Shown piece after piece: positions 48,980 to 57,023 of a DNA stretch of 64,000 nucleotides (position 1 is the first letter of the stretch; each line of letters begins with the position of its first letter). The DNA is from Mycobacterium scrofulaceum (GTDB taxonomy: Bacteria > Actinomycetota > Actinomycetes > Mycobacteriales > Mycobacteriaceae), in the NCBI RefSeq assembly GCF_002086735.1, contig NZ_MVIJ01000029.1:1-64000 (forward strand). Reading direction: 5' to 3'. The position numbers and the translations under genes were made by a program. The notes beneath the pieces were generated by a model. That model was given only the letters and a program-made list of their open reading frames with translations, ran no database searches and had not been told where the DNA came from.

Positions 48980-49972
48980 TTATCCGCCGCCGCCGGGGGT
49001 GGCACCGAGGGTGCCCTGCAGGTCCGGCTTCATCGCGTTGAGCTGGGCTCCCCAGTACTCCCAGCTGTGGGTTCCGTTCTGGTCGAAGTGGAACACGGCG
49101 TTGTGGCCACCGGCCGCGTTGTAGGCGTCCTGGAACTTCAGGTTGCTGCTGCGCACGAAGTTCTCCAGGAACTCGGCGGGCATGTTCGCCCCGCCCAGCT
49201 CCGACGGCGTGCCGTTACCGCAGTAGACCCAGAGCCGGGTGTTGTTGCCCACCAGCTTGGGGATCTGGATTGTGGGGTCGTTGCGCTGCCAGGCGGGGTC
49301 GCTCGACGGGCCCCACATGTCGCTCGCCTTGTACCCGCCGGCGTCACCCATCGCGAGGCCGATCAGGGAGGGCCCCATGCCCTGCGAGGGGTCCATCAGG
49401 GCGGACAGCGAACCGGCGTAGATGAACTGCTGCGGGTGGTAGGCGGCCAGGATCAGCGCCGAGGAGCCGGCCATGGAGATGCCGACCGCGGCGCTGCCGG
49501 TGGGCTTCACACTCTTGTTGGACTGCAGGTATTGCGGCAGCTCACTGGTCAGGAACGTCTCCCACTTGTAGGTGGTGCAGCCGGCCTTGCCGCAGGCCGG
49601 GCTGTACCAGTCGCTGTAGAAGCTGGACTGGCCACCGACCGGCATGATGATCGACAGGCCGGACTGGTAGTACCACTCGAACGCGGGCGTGTTGATGTCC
49701 CAGCCGTTGTAGTCGTCCTGGGCTCGCAACCCGTCGAGCAGGTACACCGCGGGGGAGTTGTTGCCGCCGCTCTGGAATTGGACCTTGATGTTGCGGCCCA
49801 TACCCGCGGACGGCACCTGCAGGTATTCGACGGGCAGGCCCGGGCGCGAAAACGCCCCCGCGGTCGGCGCGCCGCCGGCAAGACCGATCAGGCCCGGCAG
49901 GGTGACAGCCGCTGCCGTACCGACTAAAAGCCGGCGCCCCCAGGCCCGGACCTTCTTGCTCAGATCTGTCAT
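48980..49972 (-). CDS. fbpB: Antigen 85B, diacylglycerol acyltransferase/mycolyltransferase
   Basis: 330 aa. Signal peptide of 40 residues with a twin-arginine near the start (AWGRRLLVGTAAAVTLPG), cleaved before FSRPGLPVEYLQVPS. The alpha/beta-hydrolase nucleophile is in GISMAGSSA (Ser166, mature Ser126); the partner His is in GTHSWEYWG. The fibronectin-binding stretch is also conserved. It transfers mycolic acids between trehalose monomycolates and to arabinogalactan in the wall, and binds fibronectin. Ser-Met is preceded by Ile instead of the Leu of M. tuberculosis. The ATG at 49972 is chosen for the signal peptide; upstream codons are not protein-like. Confidence 0.98.
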   Translation of the reverse strand: MTDLSKKVRAWGRRLLVGTAAAVTLPGLIGLAGGAPTAGAFSRPGLPVEYLQVPSAGMGRNIKVQFQSGGNNSPAVYLLDGLRAQDDYNGWDINTPAFEWYYQSGLSIIMPVGGQSSFYSDWYSPACGKAGCTTYKWETFLTSELPQYLQSNKSVKPTGSAAVGISMAGSSALILAAYHPQQFIYAGSLSALMDPSQGMGPSLIGLAMGDAGGYKASDMWGPSSDPAWQRNDPTIQIPKLVGNNTRLWVYCGNGTPSELGGANMPAEFLENFVRSSNLKFQDAYNAAGGHNAVFHFDQNGTHSWEYWGAQLNAMKPDLQGTLGATPGGGG

Positions 49973-50568
49973 ACCTGCCCCTTGTCCGTATGTGATCGTC
50001 GTCTCAGGCAGGAATTTACCGTGCGAATAGGCCGAATGTCGATCGGGACGCGAGGACATCTCACTTTGGTATCGCTTTTCTTCGACCAATTCCGCACCGG
50101 GGATAACGGGGGGCCCGGGTTCGCGCCGGCCGCTGCGCGGCCCGCCGGCACCGCCGCACTACCCGAAACTCCTGGCAGCGGGCGTCGCGGCGGGGTCCAC
50201 CGCAACGCACGCACGGCCCATTTCGCACGCCGCCATGACGGCGGTGGGCTCCGCACCCCCGGCTCGCCACCGCGAAAAGGCCGATTCGGTCCGTAAGGCG
50301 TTTATCGCTGCCGGGCGAAGACATCGTTTCGCTGCGTTTCTCGGTGTTTCCCGGCGGGCGATCTCCTCCGTTCTGGCCCGGCCGGCCGGCCGTCGATGTC
50401 GAACCGGCGCGGCCGGCGCCGCGTCGACCGCGTAGGCTCTCACGAAGCAAGCCGATGGAGACCACATTTTCTCGGGTCGGTTCCGGCTCTCACGAACCAC
50501 CTCACCAGGGTTTTCTGGTGCGCGTCGGTGCGTCGAGGGCGCCGGAGACCCCCGGGACCGATTGGGGC
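49973..50568. other. 596-bp gap without a recognisable gene (fbpB promoter region)
   Basis: This gap holds the promoter of fbpB on its left and of the actin-fold-like membrane protein on its right. A frame is open from 50344 but its first 75 codons are not protein-like. The only structure I see is a 12-base direct repeat, GGCTCTCACGAA, at 50435-50446 and 50485-50496, 50 bases apart, in the last 150 bases before the rightward gene. No convincing dyad or known operator was found. Confidence 0.5.
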
Positions 50569-51678
50569 ATGAGTTTGGAAACGGTACTAGGGCTATCAGT
50601 GACGCCGACCGCCGTCGGGTGGGTCCTCGCTGAGGGACACGGCGCAGACGGCACCATCCTGGATCATCAGGAGCTGGCGCTGCCCGCCGGCCGCGGCGCA
50701 CGCGCCGTCAGTACCGCCGAGCAGGTAGTGGACGAGATCGCGCGAGTCGAAGCGCGGGCCGCCGAGAGCGAACACCGGCTGCGGATCATCGGGGTGACGT
50801 GGAACGACGAGGCGGCGGCCCAGGCGGCCCTGCTGATCGAAGCGCTCACCGACGCGGGTTTCGACAACGTCGTGCCGGTCCGGCAAGTCGAGGCGGTCGA
50901 GACGCTGGCGCAGGCCATCGCACCGATCATCGGCTACGAGCAGACTGCGGTCTGCGTCGTCGACCATGACGCGACGACCGTCGTCATGGTCGACACCCAC
51001 GACGGGCAGACGCAGACGGCGACGAAACAGGTGCGCGGCGGCTTCGACGGCCTGACCCGCTGGCTGACCGGCATGTTCGACCGCGACGGATGGCGGCCGG
51101 GCGGGGTCGTGATCGTCGGCGCGCACAACGACATCGACGGTTTCTCCTGGCGCCTCGAGAATGCGCTGCCCGTCCCGGTTTTCGTGCAAGCGATGGCCCA
51201 GGTGACGATCGCCCGGGGTGCGGCGCTGACCGCCGCGCGCAGCACCGAGTTCGGCGACGAATTGCTGGTGGAGCAACCCGGGGAGCCCGCCGCCCCGCCC
51301 GCGTCGCCGCGGAAGCTTTCGTACGCCGGGGCCGCGACCACGTTGGCCGCCGGTGTCATCACCTTCGTCTCCTCACTGTCGCTCGCGGTGGGCATCCAGC
51401 TGGCTCCGGCCAGCAAGCCCGCACCCCGGCACGCGGTGCACCCGCCTGCGCCGCAAGTCGCCGAGGCCGTCGCGCCGCCCCCGGTCGTGGCGCCGCTGAC
51501 CCCGCAGGCGAAGGTCCGCGCGGACGAACCGCTCACCGAACCCGCCGCGCCGGAGGTGCAGCCGCCGGATTCCGACAGCCGGCAGCCCTACCTGACGCGA
51601 GTGCTCGAGCACATACCGGTCGACTCCGGTGACCCGACGGGTGACTCGGCGCCGGCGCCCGCCGAACCGCAGCCCTGA
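50569..51678 (+). CDS. Mycobacterial membrane protein with degenerate actin/Hsp70-like domain and proline-rich tail (DUF7159-like)
   Basis: 369 aa from ATG 50569. Residues 1-225 follow the order of an Hsp70/actin-type ATPase: VLGLSVTPTAVGWVL (first phosphate loop place), IIGVTWNDEAAAQAALLIEA, TAVCVVDHDATTVVMVDTHDG (second phosphate loop, with Gly residues replaced), VVIVGAHND and TIARGAALTA (adenosine side). A single transmembrane helix (252-279) and a Pro/Ala-rich tail of about 90 residues follow. Loss of the glycine-rich loops suggests it no longer hydrolyses ATP. Mycobacteria have several such proteins; I recall them as hypothetical. The role is unknown, perhaps at the cell envelope. Confidence 0.72.
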   Translation: MSLETVLGLSVTPTAVGWVLAEGHGADGTILDHQELALPAGRGARAVSTAEQVVDEIARVEARAAESEHRLRIIGVTWNDEAAAQAALLIEALTDAGFDNVVPVRQVEAVETLAQAIAPIIGYEQTAVCVVDHDATTVVMVDTHDGQTQTATKQVRGGFDGLTRWLTGMFDRDGWRPGGVVIVGAHNDIDGFSWRLENALPVPVFVQAMAQVTIARGAALTAARSTEFGDELLVEQPGEPAAPPASPRKLSYAGAATTLAAGVITFVSSLSLAVGIQLAPASKPAPRHAVHPPAPQVAEAVAPPPVVAPLTPQAKVRADEPLTEPAAPEVQPPDSDSRQPYLTRVLEHIPVDSGDPTGDSAPAPAEPQP

Positions 51679-51691
51679 CGGATCCGGCGGC

Positions 51692-52240
51692 TCAGACGTC
51701 TTTCGGGTGAGTTGCGGCGAAGGTCACCGAGACGTCGTCGGCGACCTGGACCGAACCCATCAACAGTGAGTATGGCTTGATGCCGTAGTCCGTCTGCCGG
51801 ACCGTGGACTCGGTCGACATCCGCCATGCGTCTCCGAGATCCTGTGTGCGCAGGTCGATTACGTGATCCCGGGATTTACCCCGAACTTCGAGTCGGCCGG
51901 TGAGCCGATACCCGTCGCCGGACTCCTCGATGGCGTGGGTGGAGAAGCGGATTTCGGGAAACCGGTCTGCGTCCAACGACTTCAACGCGTTGGACCGCAC
52001 CAGGGCCTTTTCCGGCCCGGACAATCCCTTTACGCCGCCCTCGCCGCGCAGCACCTCCAACGAATCCGTTTCGACTACCAGTTCCGCGCTTGCGGGCTCC
52101 GAGCCGGCCCAGCTCACGGTGGCGCGCCAGCGGGTCATCGCGATGGTAAGGCGATGCCCCATTCGGGCGGCCCGGCCCCGGACTCCGGTGCCAATCAGCA
52201 ACTCGCCGTCGGCGGCGCCCAAGCTCCACTCGTCGGTCAT
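51692..52240 (-). CDS. YceI-like lipid/polyisoprenoid-binding protein
   Basis: 182-aa beta-barrel of the YceI family, which wraps around a long isoprenoid or fatty chain. Seen: MGHRLTIAMTRWRATVSW, ASAELVVETDSLEV, FPEIRFSTHAIEESGDGYRLTGRLEVRGKSRDHV in the usual order, and TDYGIKPYSLLMGSVQVADDVSV at the end. There is no signal peptide, so it acts in the cytoplasm. It starts 13 bases after the ADH gene on the same strand and is the third gene of the predicted cyp125-adh-yceI operon; a hydrophobic-ligand role suits that setting. Confidence 0.88.
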   Translation of the reverse strand: MTDEWSLGAADGELLIGTGVRGRAARMGHRLTIAMTRWRATVSWAGSEPASAELVVETDSLEVLRGEGGVKGLSGPEKALVRSNALKSLDADRFPEIRFSTHAIEESGDGYRLTGRLEVRGKSRDHVIDLRTQDLGDAWRMSTESTVRQTDYGIKPYSLLMGSVQVADDVSVTFAATHPKDV

Positions 52241-52253
52241 GGTCCGGCCGTAG

Positions 52254-53267
52254 TCACATCGTCAGGACGGTGCGGTAGTGCGCCCGCCCCTGCTCCAGTG
52301 CCGCGTAGCCCTCGGCGGCCTGCGACAGCGGCAGTTCCTCGATCCACGCCCGCACTCCCGACATGACGGCGAAATGCATCGTGTCTTCAACGTCTTTCGC
52401 CGTGCCAGAGGGGTGGCCGACGACGCTCAGCCCCGGCGTGATCAATTGCACGGGACTGATGGGCAGCGGGTCGGGGGTTACCCCGATGGTTACCAGTTCG
52501 CCCTGTGGCGCCAGGCCGCCGATCGTGTCGGCCATCGCCTTCGAGTTGCCCGCCGTCCCCAGGACGACCGTCGCACCGCCCAACGCCCGCAGCGCATCCG
52601 AGACGTCACCGCTGGTGGAGTCGATGTAATGGTGGGCGCCCAATTTCTTTGCGTCCTCGGCTTTCCCGGTACCGCGAGCGATGGCAATGGTCTCGAATCC
52701 CATCGCGCGAGCGAACTGCAGGCCGAGGTGGCCCAGGCCGCCAACCCCAAGGACGGCCACCCGGTCGCCGGGCAATGCCCTCGTGTGGCGCAGGGCGTTG
52801 TAGGTCGTGACCCCCGCGCAGCCCATGGGCGCGGCTTCCACATCCGTGAGTTCCTGGGGGATCCGGGCCAGCGCGTTGGCCGGCACGGTCACCGATTCGG
52901 CGTAGCCGCCGGGGTAGTGCCAGCTGGGGACCTTGCCGTTGACGCAGTGGATGAAGATGCCTTTGCGGCAGGGGTCGCAGCGGTAGCAGCAGCCGCCGAA
53001 CCAGCCGACCGCGACACGATCTCCCACCGCGAAGCCCTCGACGCCCTCGCCGAGTTCGGCTATGGTGCCGGCGATTTCATGCCCCGGGGTCAGCGGCCAC
53101 GACATATTCGGGAAGCCGCCGTTGACGAATGCCCGGTCCGTTCCGCAGATGCCGCACGCGGTGACGGCGATCCGCACCTCGTCGCGACCGGGCGGCCGCG
53201 TGTCCACTTCGGCAAGCTCCAGGGGGCCGCCTTCGGTCTGGATTCGGACGGCTTGATGTGTCGGCAT
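52254..53267 (-). CDS. Zinc-dependent alcohol dehydrogenase in the cyp125-like operon
   Basis: 337 aa. Catalytic zinc: CGICGTD (about residue 38) and GHEIAGTI; structural zinc lobe: GGCCYRCDPCRKGIFIHC; cofactor site: VLGVGGLGHLGLQFARAMG. It resembles AdhP-type propanol-preferring enzymes. It begins 9 bases after the P450 stop and precedes YceI by 13 bases, so all three are one transcript. If the P450 hydroxylates a sterol side chain, this enzyme could oxidise the resulting alcohol to the aldehyde. The pathway is inference; the enzyme class is clear. Confidence 0.92.
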   Translation of the reverse strand: MPTHQAVRIQTEGGPLELAEVDTRPPGRDEVRIAVTACGICGTDRAFVNGGFPNMSWPLTPGHEIAGTIAELGEGVEGFAVGDRVAVGWFGGCCYRCDPCRKGIFIHCVNGKVPSWHYPGGYAESVTVPANALARIPQELTDVEAAPMGCAGVTTYNALRHTRALPGDRVAVLGVGGLGHLGLQFARAMGFETIAIARGTGKAEDAKKLGAHHYIDSTSGDVSDALRALGGATVVLGTAGNSKAMADTIGGLAPQGELVTIGVTPDPLPISPVQLITPGLSVVGHPSGTAKDVEDTMHFAVMSGVRAWIEELPLSQAAEGYAALEQGRAHYRTVLTM

Positions 53268-53276
53268 TGGGTTAGC

Positions 53277-54563
53277 TTAGTGCGCCGCAGGTGATTTCGC
53301 CGCCCCGTCGGTGTGGTAGTCGACCTGCCAGTGCTTGATCCCGTTGAGCCAGCCGGACCGCAGGCGTTCGGGCTTTCCGATGGCTTCCAGGTTCGGGATG
53401 CCGTCGGCGATGGCGTTGAACATCAGGTCGATGGTCATCCGCGCCAAGTTCGCCCCGATGCAGTAATGCGCACCCGTGCCACCGAACCCCACGTGCGGGT
53501 TGGGGTCGCGCAGGATGTTGAACGTGAACGGGTCCTCGAAGACGTCCTCGTCGAAATTCGCCGAGCGGTAGACCATCACCACCCGCTGACCCTTCTTGAT
53601 CTGCACGCCGGACAGTTCGTAGTCCTCCAGGGCGGTGCGCTGGAACGACGTCACCGGGGTGGCCCACCGGACGATCTCGTCGGCCGCGGTGGCGGGACGC
53701 TCGCTCTTGAACAACTCCCACTGGTCGGGAAAGTCGGTGAAGGCCATCATGCCCTGGGTGATGGAGTTGCGGGTGGTCTCGTTGCCGGCCACGGCCAACA
53801 GGATGACGAAGAAGCCGAACTCGTCGTCGGAGAGCTTGTGGCCGTCGATATCGGCCTGGACCAACTTGGTGACGAGGTCTTCGCCCGGATTCTTCGTCCG
53901 CTCGGCGGCCATCTGCATGCCATACATGATGAGTTCGACCGAAGCGGTGATGGAGTCGTTGCTGGCGAACTCCGGATCCTGGTCGCCGACCATCTCGTTG
54001 GACCAGTGGAAAAGCTTCTTGCGGTCTTCCTGCGGCACACCCATCAACCCGGCGATCGCCTGCAACGGCAGCTCGCAGGAGACCTGCTCGACGAAGTCGC
54101 CGCGCCCCTCGGCGGCCGCTTGCTCGACGATGCGCCGGGCGCGCTCGGCGAGGTCGCCCCGCAACCGCTCGATGGACCGCGGGGTGAACGCCCGGGAGAT
54201 GATCTTGCGCAGCCGGGTGTGTTGCGGCGCATCCATGTTGAGCAGGACGAACTTGCCGCGTTCGACCTGCTCGCCGACCGTGCCGTCCTTGTAGCGCGGC
54301 AGGGCGGTGTTCTTCAGGCTGGAGAAGACATCGCTGCGCAGCGAGACCTCTTTGACGTCCTTGTGCTTGGACACCACCCAGAAGCCGCCGTCGTCGAATC
54401 CGCCCGCCCCGATCGGCTGCTCGTTCCACCAGATGGGCGCGCTGCGCCGCAGTTCGGCCAACTCCTCCACCGGCAGGCGCTCGGCGTGGATGTCTGGATC
54501 GGTGAAGTCGAATCCGGGGGGGAGATTGGGGACCGGCTTGGCGGTTGGCTCGACGGTTGGCAT
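53277..54563 (-). CDS. CYP125-family P450 (sterol C26/27-monooxygenase-like)
   Basis: 428 aa from ATG 54563 (GAGGAG 7 bases upstream). It is closely similar throughout to M. tuberculosis CYP125A1: NLPPGFDFTDPDIHAERLPV, the I-helix AVAGNETTRNSITQG, the ExxR region DEIVRWATPVTSFQRTALED, and the haem loop GFGGTGAHYCIGANLARM. CYP125 enzymes hydroxylate and further oxidise the terminal methyl of cholesterol's side chain. The classical cyp125 lies in the cholesterol-degradation locus, so this is probably a second copy. A KstR-like dyad lies about 100 bases upstream, supporting sterol-dependent expression. It heads an operon with ADH and YceI. Confidence 0.92.
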   Translation of the reverse strand: MPTVEPTAKPVPNLPPGFDFTDPDIHAERLPVEELAELRRSAPIWWNEQPIGAGGFDDGGFWVVSKHKDVKEVSLRSDVFSSLKNTALPRYKDGTVGEQVERGKFVLLNMDAPQHTRLRKIISRAFTPRSIERLRGDLAERARRIVEQAAAEGRGDFVEQVSCELPLQAIAGLMGVPQEDRKKLFHWSNEMVGDQDPEFASNDSITASVELIMYGMQMAAERTKNPGEDLVTKLVQADIDGHKLSDDEFGFFVILLAVAGNETTRNSITQGMMAFTDFPDQWELFKSERPATAADEIVRWATPVTSFQRTALEDYELSGVQIKKGQRVVMVYRSANFDEDVFEDPFTFNILRDPNPHVGFGGTGAHYCIGANLARMTIDLMFNAIADGIPNLEAIGKPERLRSGWLNGIKHWQVDYHTDGAAKSPAAH

Positions 54564-54665
54564 GGCCCGCTCCTCGATCACGAAGTGGTCTAGTCGTCTT
54601 TGTGCAAATAAACCATTGCTGCACCACGGTTGGGAAGCGTTGACACAAGATCGCCGGGGACAAAT

Positions 54666-54679
54666 TGGAACGTGTTCCT
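54666..54679. promoter_or_regulatory. KstR-like dyad upstream of the cyp125-like operon
   Basis: TGGAACGTGTTCCT matches the KstR operator TnnAACnnGTTnnA except at the last base, and its centre GGAAC-GT-GTTCC is a perfect palindrome. It lies 103 bases before the P450 start and 95 before the rightward gene at 54775. KstR is the TetR-type repressor of mycobacterial cholesterol catabolism. Confidence 0.6.
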
Positions 54680-54774
54680 CGTTTCGCGCCCAGGACGCCA
54701 ATACGGTCTTGTGACCGGCGCCTCGATGGATATGCTTTGGTGCAGGTCACCGGCGACGACAGGCGGGGTGGAAC

Positions 54775-55173
54775 ATGATTCGGGAATTGCTGAGCGCCGC
54801 TTCGGTAGCGGGTATCGCGGTCGGCCTGGCGCCGTGCGCGGCGGCCGGATACGACGGCGACGTGCCGGGCATGAACTATCAGGCCTCGCTGGGCGCGCCG
54901 TGCGACAACTATGAGCGCTTCATCTTCGGTCGGGGCCCGAGCGGCCAGGCCGAGGCGTGCCACTTCCCTCCGCCCAATCAGTTCCCGGCGGCCACCACCG
55001 GATATTGGGTCATGTCGTACCCGCTGTACGGGGTGCAGCAGGCCGGCGCGAAGTGCCCCGGGCCCCAGGCCGCGGCGCAGTCGGATCGCGGGCTGCCCAT
55101 GCTGTGCCTCGGGGAACGGGGTTGGCAGGAGGGCTGGTTCACCGGGGCGGGGTTCTTCCCCCCGGAGGGATGA
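54775..55173 (+). CDS. Small secreted protein (Rv1891-like)
   Basis: 132 aa with an N-terminal export signal (RELLSAASVAGIAVGLAPCAAAG). The mature part of about 105 residues is rich in Gly, Pro and aromatic residues and carries five cysteines (APCDNYE, AEACHFP, AKCPGP, PMLCLGE plus the one near cleavage), suggesting disulphides. No known domain is recognised; size and position match Rv1891. It is the first of three small rightward genes (Rv1891-Rv1893 order) and may be influenced by the KstR-like dyad shared with the P450 gene. Confidence 0.8.
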   Translation: MIRELLSAASVAGIAVGLAPCAAAGYDGDVPGMNYQASLGAPCDNYERFIFGRGPSGQAEACHFPPPNQFPAATTGYWVMSYPLYGVQQAGAKCPGPQAAAQSDRGLPMLCLGERGWQEGWFTGAGFFPPEG

Positions 55174-55185
55174 TCGGCTGAGCGC

Positions 55186-55476
55186 ATGAGCGACAGTCGG
55201 CCCGGCGAAACTCCCGTCCCGCGCTGGCTGCGCTTCGTCCTCGCGTCCGACCGCGCCGGCTCGGCCTGGTACATCGGAACCGGCTTCTTTTTCGCGCCGG
55301 TGCTCGCGGTGCTGTCGCCGTGGCCGGTCGTCACCGCCGTGCTGTGGGGGGTCATCGGGTTGGCCGGGCTCTGGCTGGGCCTGCTGGGCCTCGCCATGGC
55401 CGTCGGGCTGGCCCGGATCCTGCGGTCCGGGGCCGAAATCCCCGAATCGTACTGGCGCACCTTGGTGAACTACTAG
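55186..55476 (+). CDS. Small two-helix membrane protein (Rv1892-like)
   Basis: 96 aa. A polar N-terminus is followed by two hydrophobic segments (GTGFFFAPVLAVLSPWPVVTA and VIGLAGLWLGLLGLAMAVGLA with a short break) and a polar C-terminus (EIPESYWRTLVNY). No motif or family function is known to me. The gene starts 12 bases after the Rv1891-like stop and is probably co-transcribed with it. Confidence 0.75.
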   Translation: MSDSRPGETPVPRWLRFVLASDRAGSAWYIGTGFFFAPVLAVLSPWPVVTAVLWGVIGLAGLWLGLLGLAMAVGLARILRSGAEIPESYWRTLVNY

Positions 55477-55533
55477 CGCCCCGCGCCCGGTCTAGAGTCA
55501 TAGCAACCGTCCGGCGACAAGAGGAGACTCGAG

Positions 55534-55758
55534 ATGGGCTTCAAACCGAAAGACGCGGTCGACGCGGCCAGGGACATCGCGACCAACGCGGTCGAGAAGG
55601 CATCCGACATCGTCGAGCACGCCAGCGACATCATCCGCGGTGACATCTCCGGCGGAGCCAGCGGCATAGTCCAGAATTCGATCGACATCGGCACCTACGC
55701 CGTCGACCGGACGAGGGAAATGTTCAGCGGCCGAGACGAGCTCGACGACGAGGTCTAG
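55534..55758 (+). CDS. Small helical charged protein (Rv1893-like)
   Basis: 74 aa, preceded by AGAGGAG. The sequence is a series of amphipathic helices (DAVDAARDIATNAVEKASDIVEHASD, broken here by the heptad-like spacing of Ala and Asp/Glu), reminiscent of late-embryogenesis or YtxH-like stress proteins. It has neither signal peptide nor membrane segment. Its role is unknown. It converges on the nitronate-monooxygenase-like gene with 6 bases between stops. Confidence 0.75.
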   Translation: MGFKPKDAVDAARDIATNAVEKASDIVEHASDIIRGDISGGASGIVQNSIDIGTYAVDRTREMFSGRDELDDEV

Positions 55759-55764
55759 CGGTCG

Positions 55765-56895
55765 TCAGACCGAGGCGGCCTCGTTCAGCTCGTCCAGCCT
55801 GTTCGTCGCCTCCAGGTACTCCTGCACCCAGCGCTCGATGACCGTCGCCGTCTTCTCTACCTTGTTGAACTGCCCGACGACCTGACCGACCGGGTTGAAC
55901 GCGACGTCCACGCTCTCGTTGGGGTACCGGTTCGTCGCCCGCACCGCCATGCCGGACACCATGTACTGCAGCGGCATCCCAAGGGGCTTCGGGTTGTCCG
56001 GCTGCTCCCACGCCTCGGTCCAGTCGTTGCGCAGCATGCGGGCCGGCTTACCGGTGAACGACCGGCTGCGCACGGTGTCCCGGCTGCCGGCCTTCACATA
56101 GGCCTGTTGCTGCACCGGCGTGTTCGAGGACTCCTCGACCATCAGCCACTGCGACCCGGTCCACGCGCCCTGCGCGCCGAGCGCCAGCGCGGCCGCGATC
56201 TGCTGACCGCTGCCGATGCCACCGGCCGCGAGCACCGGCACGGGTGCGACCTCCTTGACCACCTGCGGCCACAACACAATCGAGCCCACCTCACCGCAGT
56301 GCCCGCCGGCCTCGCCGCCCTGGGCGATGATGATGTCGACGCCCGCGTCCGCGTGCTTGCGGGCCTGCGAGGGCGAGCCGCACAGCGCGGCCACCTTGAG
56401 CCCGGCGTCGTGGATGTGCTTGATCATGTCGGCCGGGGGAGTGCCGAGCGCGTTGGCGATCATCTTCACCTTCGGGTGCTTGAGCGCCACCTCGACCTGG
56501 GGCGTCGCCGTCGCCTCGGTCCAGCCCAGCAGCTGCAGGCTGTCACCGTCGCTGTCCTCGATCGGCACCCCGTGGTCGGCGAGGATCTTCTTGCCGAAGT
56601 CCAGGTGCTCCTGGGGCACCATCTTGCGCAGCGTTTCCGCCAGCTCCTCGGCCGACAGGTGCGAGTCCATGCCCTCGTACTTGTTGGGGATGACGATGTC
56701 GACGCCGTATGGGTGGTCGCCGATGTTCTCGTCGATCCAGTTGAGCTCGATCTCGAGCTGCTCGGGGGTAAAGCCCACCGCGCCCAGCACGCCGAAACCA
56801 CCGGCCTTGCTGACCGCGACCACGACATCACGGCAATGGGTGAACGCGAAGATCGGGAACTCAATACCAAGCTCATCGCAGATGGCGGTGTGCAT
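55765..56895 (-). CDS. Nitronate monooxygenase / 2-nitropropane dioxygenase-family flavoenzyme (Rv1894c-like)
   Basis: 376-aa FMN TIM barrel. Features: GIEFPIFAFTHCRDVVVAVSKAGGFGVLGAVGFTPEQLE in parts at the N-terminus, VDIIIAQGGEAGGHCGEVGS (phosphate-binding glycines and the usual His), and VLAAGGIGSGQQIAAALALGAQGAWTGSQW. Enzymes of this class oxidise alkyl nitronates, but many are enoyl-type reductases. An exact KstR-consensus site lies 26 bases before the start, and I recall Rv1894c as KstR-linked, so a role in sterol catabolism is possible. Confidence 0.9.
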   Translation of the reverse strand: MHTAICDELGIEFPIFAFTHCRDVVVAVSKAGGFGVLGAVGFTPEQLEIELNWIDENIGDHPYGVDIVIPNKYEGMDSHLSAEELAETLRKMVPQEHLDFGKKILADHGVPIEDSDGDSLQLLGWTEATATPQVEVALKHPKVKMIANALGTPPADMIKHIHDAGLKVAALCGSPSQARKHADAGVDIIIAQGGEAGGHCGEVGSIVLWPQVVKEVAPVPVLAAGGIGSGQQIAAALALGAQGAWTGSQWLMVEESSNTPVQQQAYVKAGSRDTVRSRSFTGKPARMLRNDWTEAWEQPDNPKPLGMPLQYMVSGMAVRATNRYPNESVDVAFNPVGQVVGQFNKVEKTATVIERWVQEYLEATNRLDELNEAASV

Positions 56896-56920
56896 GCCTA
56901 CTCCTGGGGCGCGACCGAAT

Positions 56921-56934
56921 TGAAACGTGTTCTA
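56921..56934. promoter_or_regulatory. KstR operator, exact consensus match
   Basis: TGAAACGTGTTCTA fits TnnAACnnGTTnnA at every fixed position. It lies 26-39 bases upstream of the nitronate-monooxygenase-like gene's start (56895), where a repressor would block the promoter. Cholesterol-derived CoA esters release KstR in mycobacteria. Confidence 0.8.
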
Positions 56935-57023
56935 GTTTAGTACGGACGGCATTGACGTGGCCAGCGGGTCCTGACCTGCATTTTGTCACTACGACCCGTC
57001 GCGTCGGTCATTTCACGAGCCGC

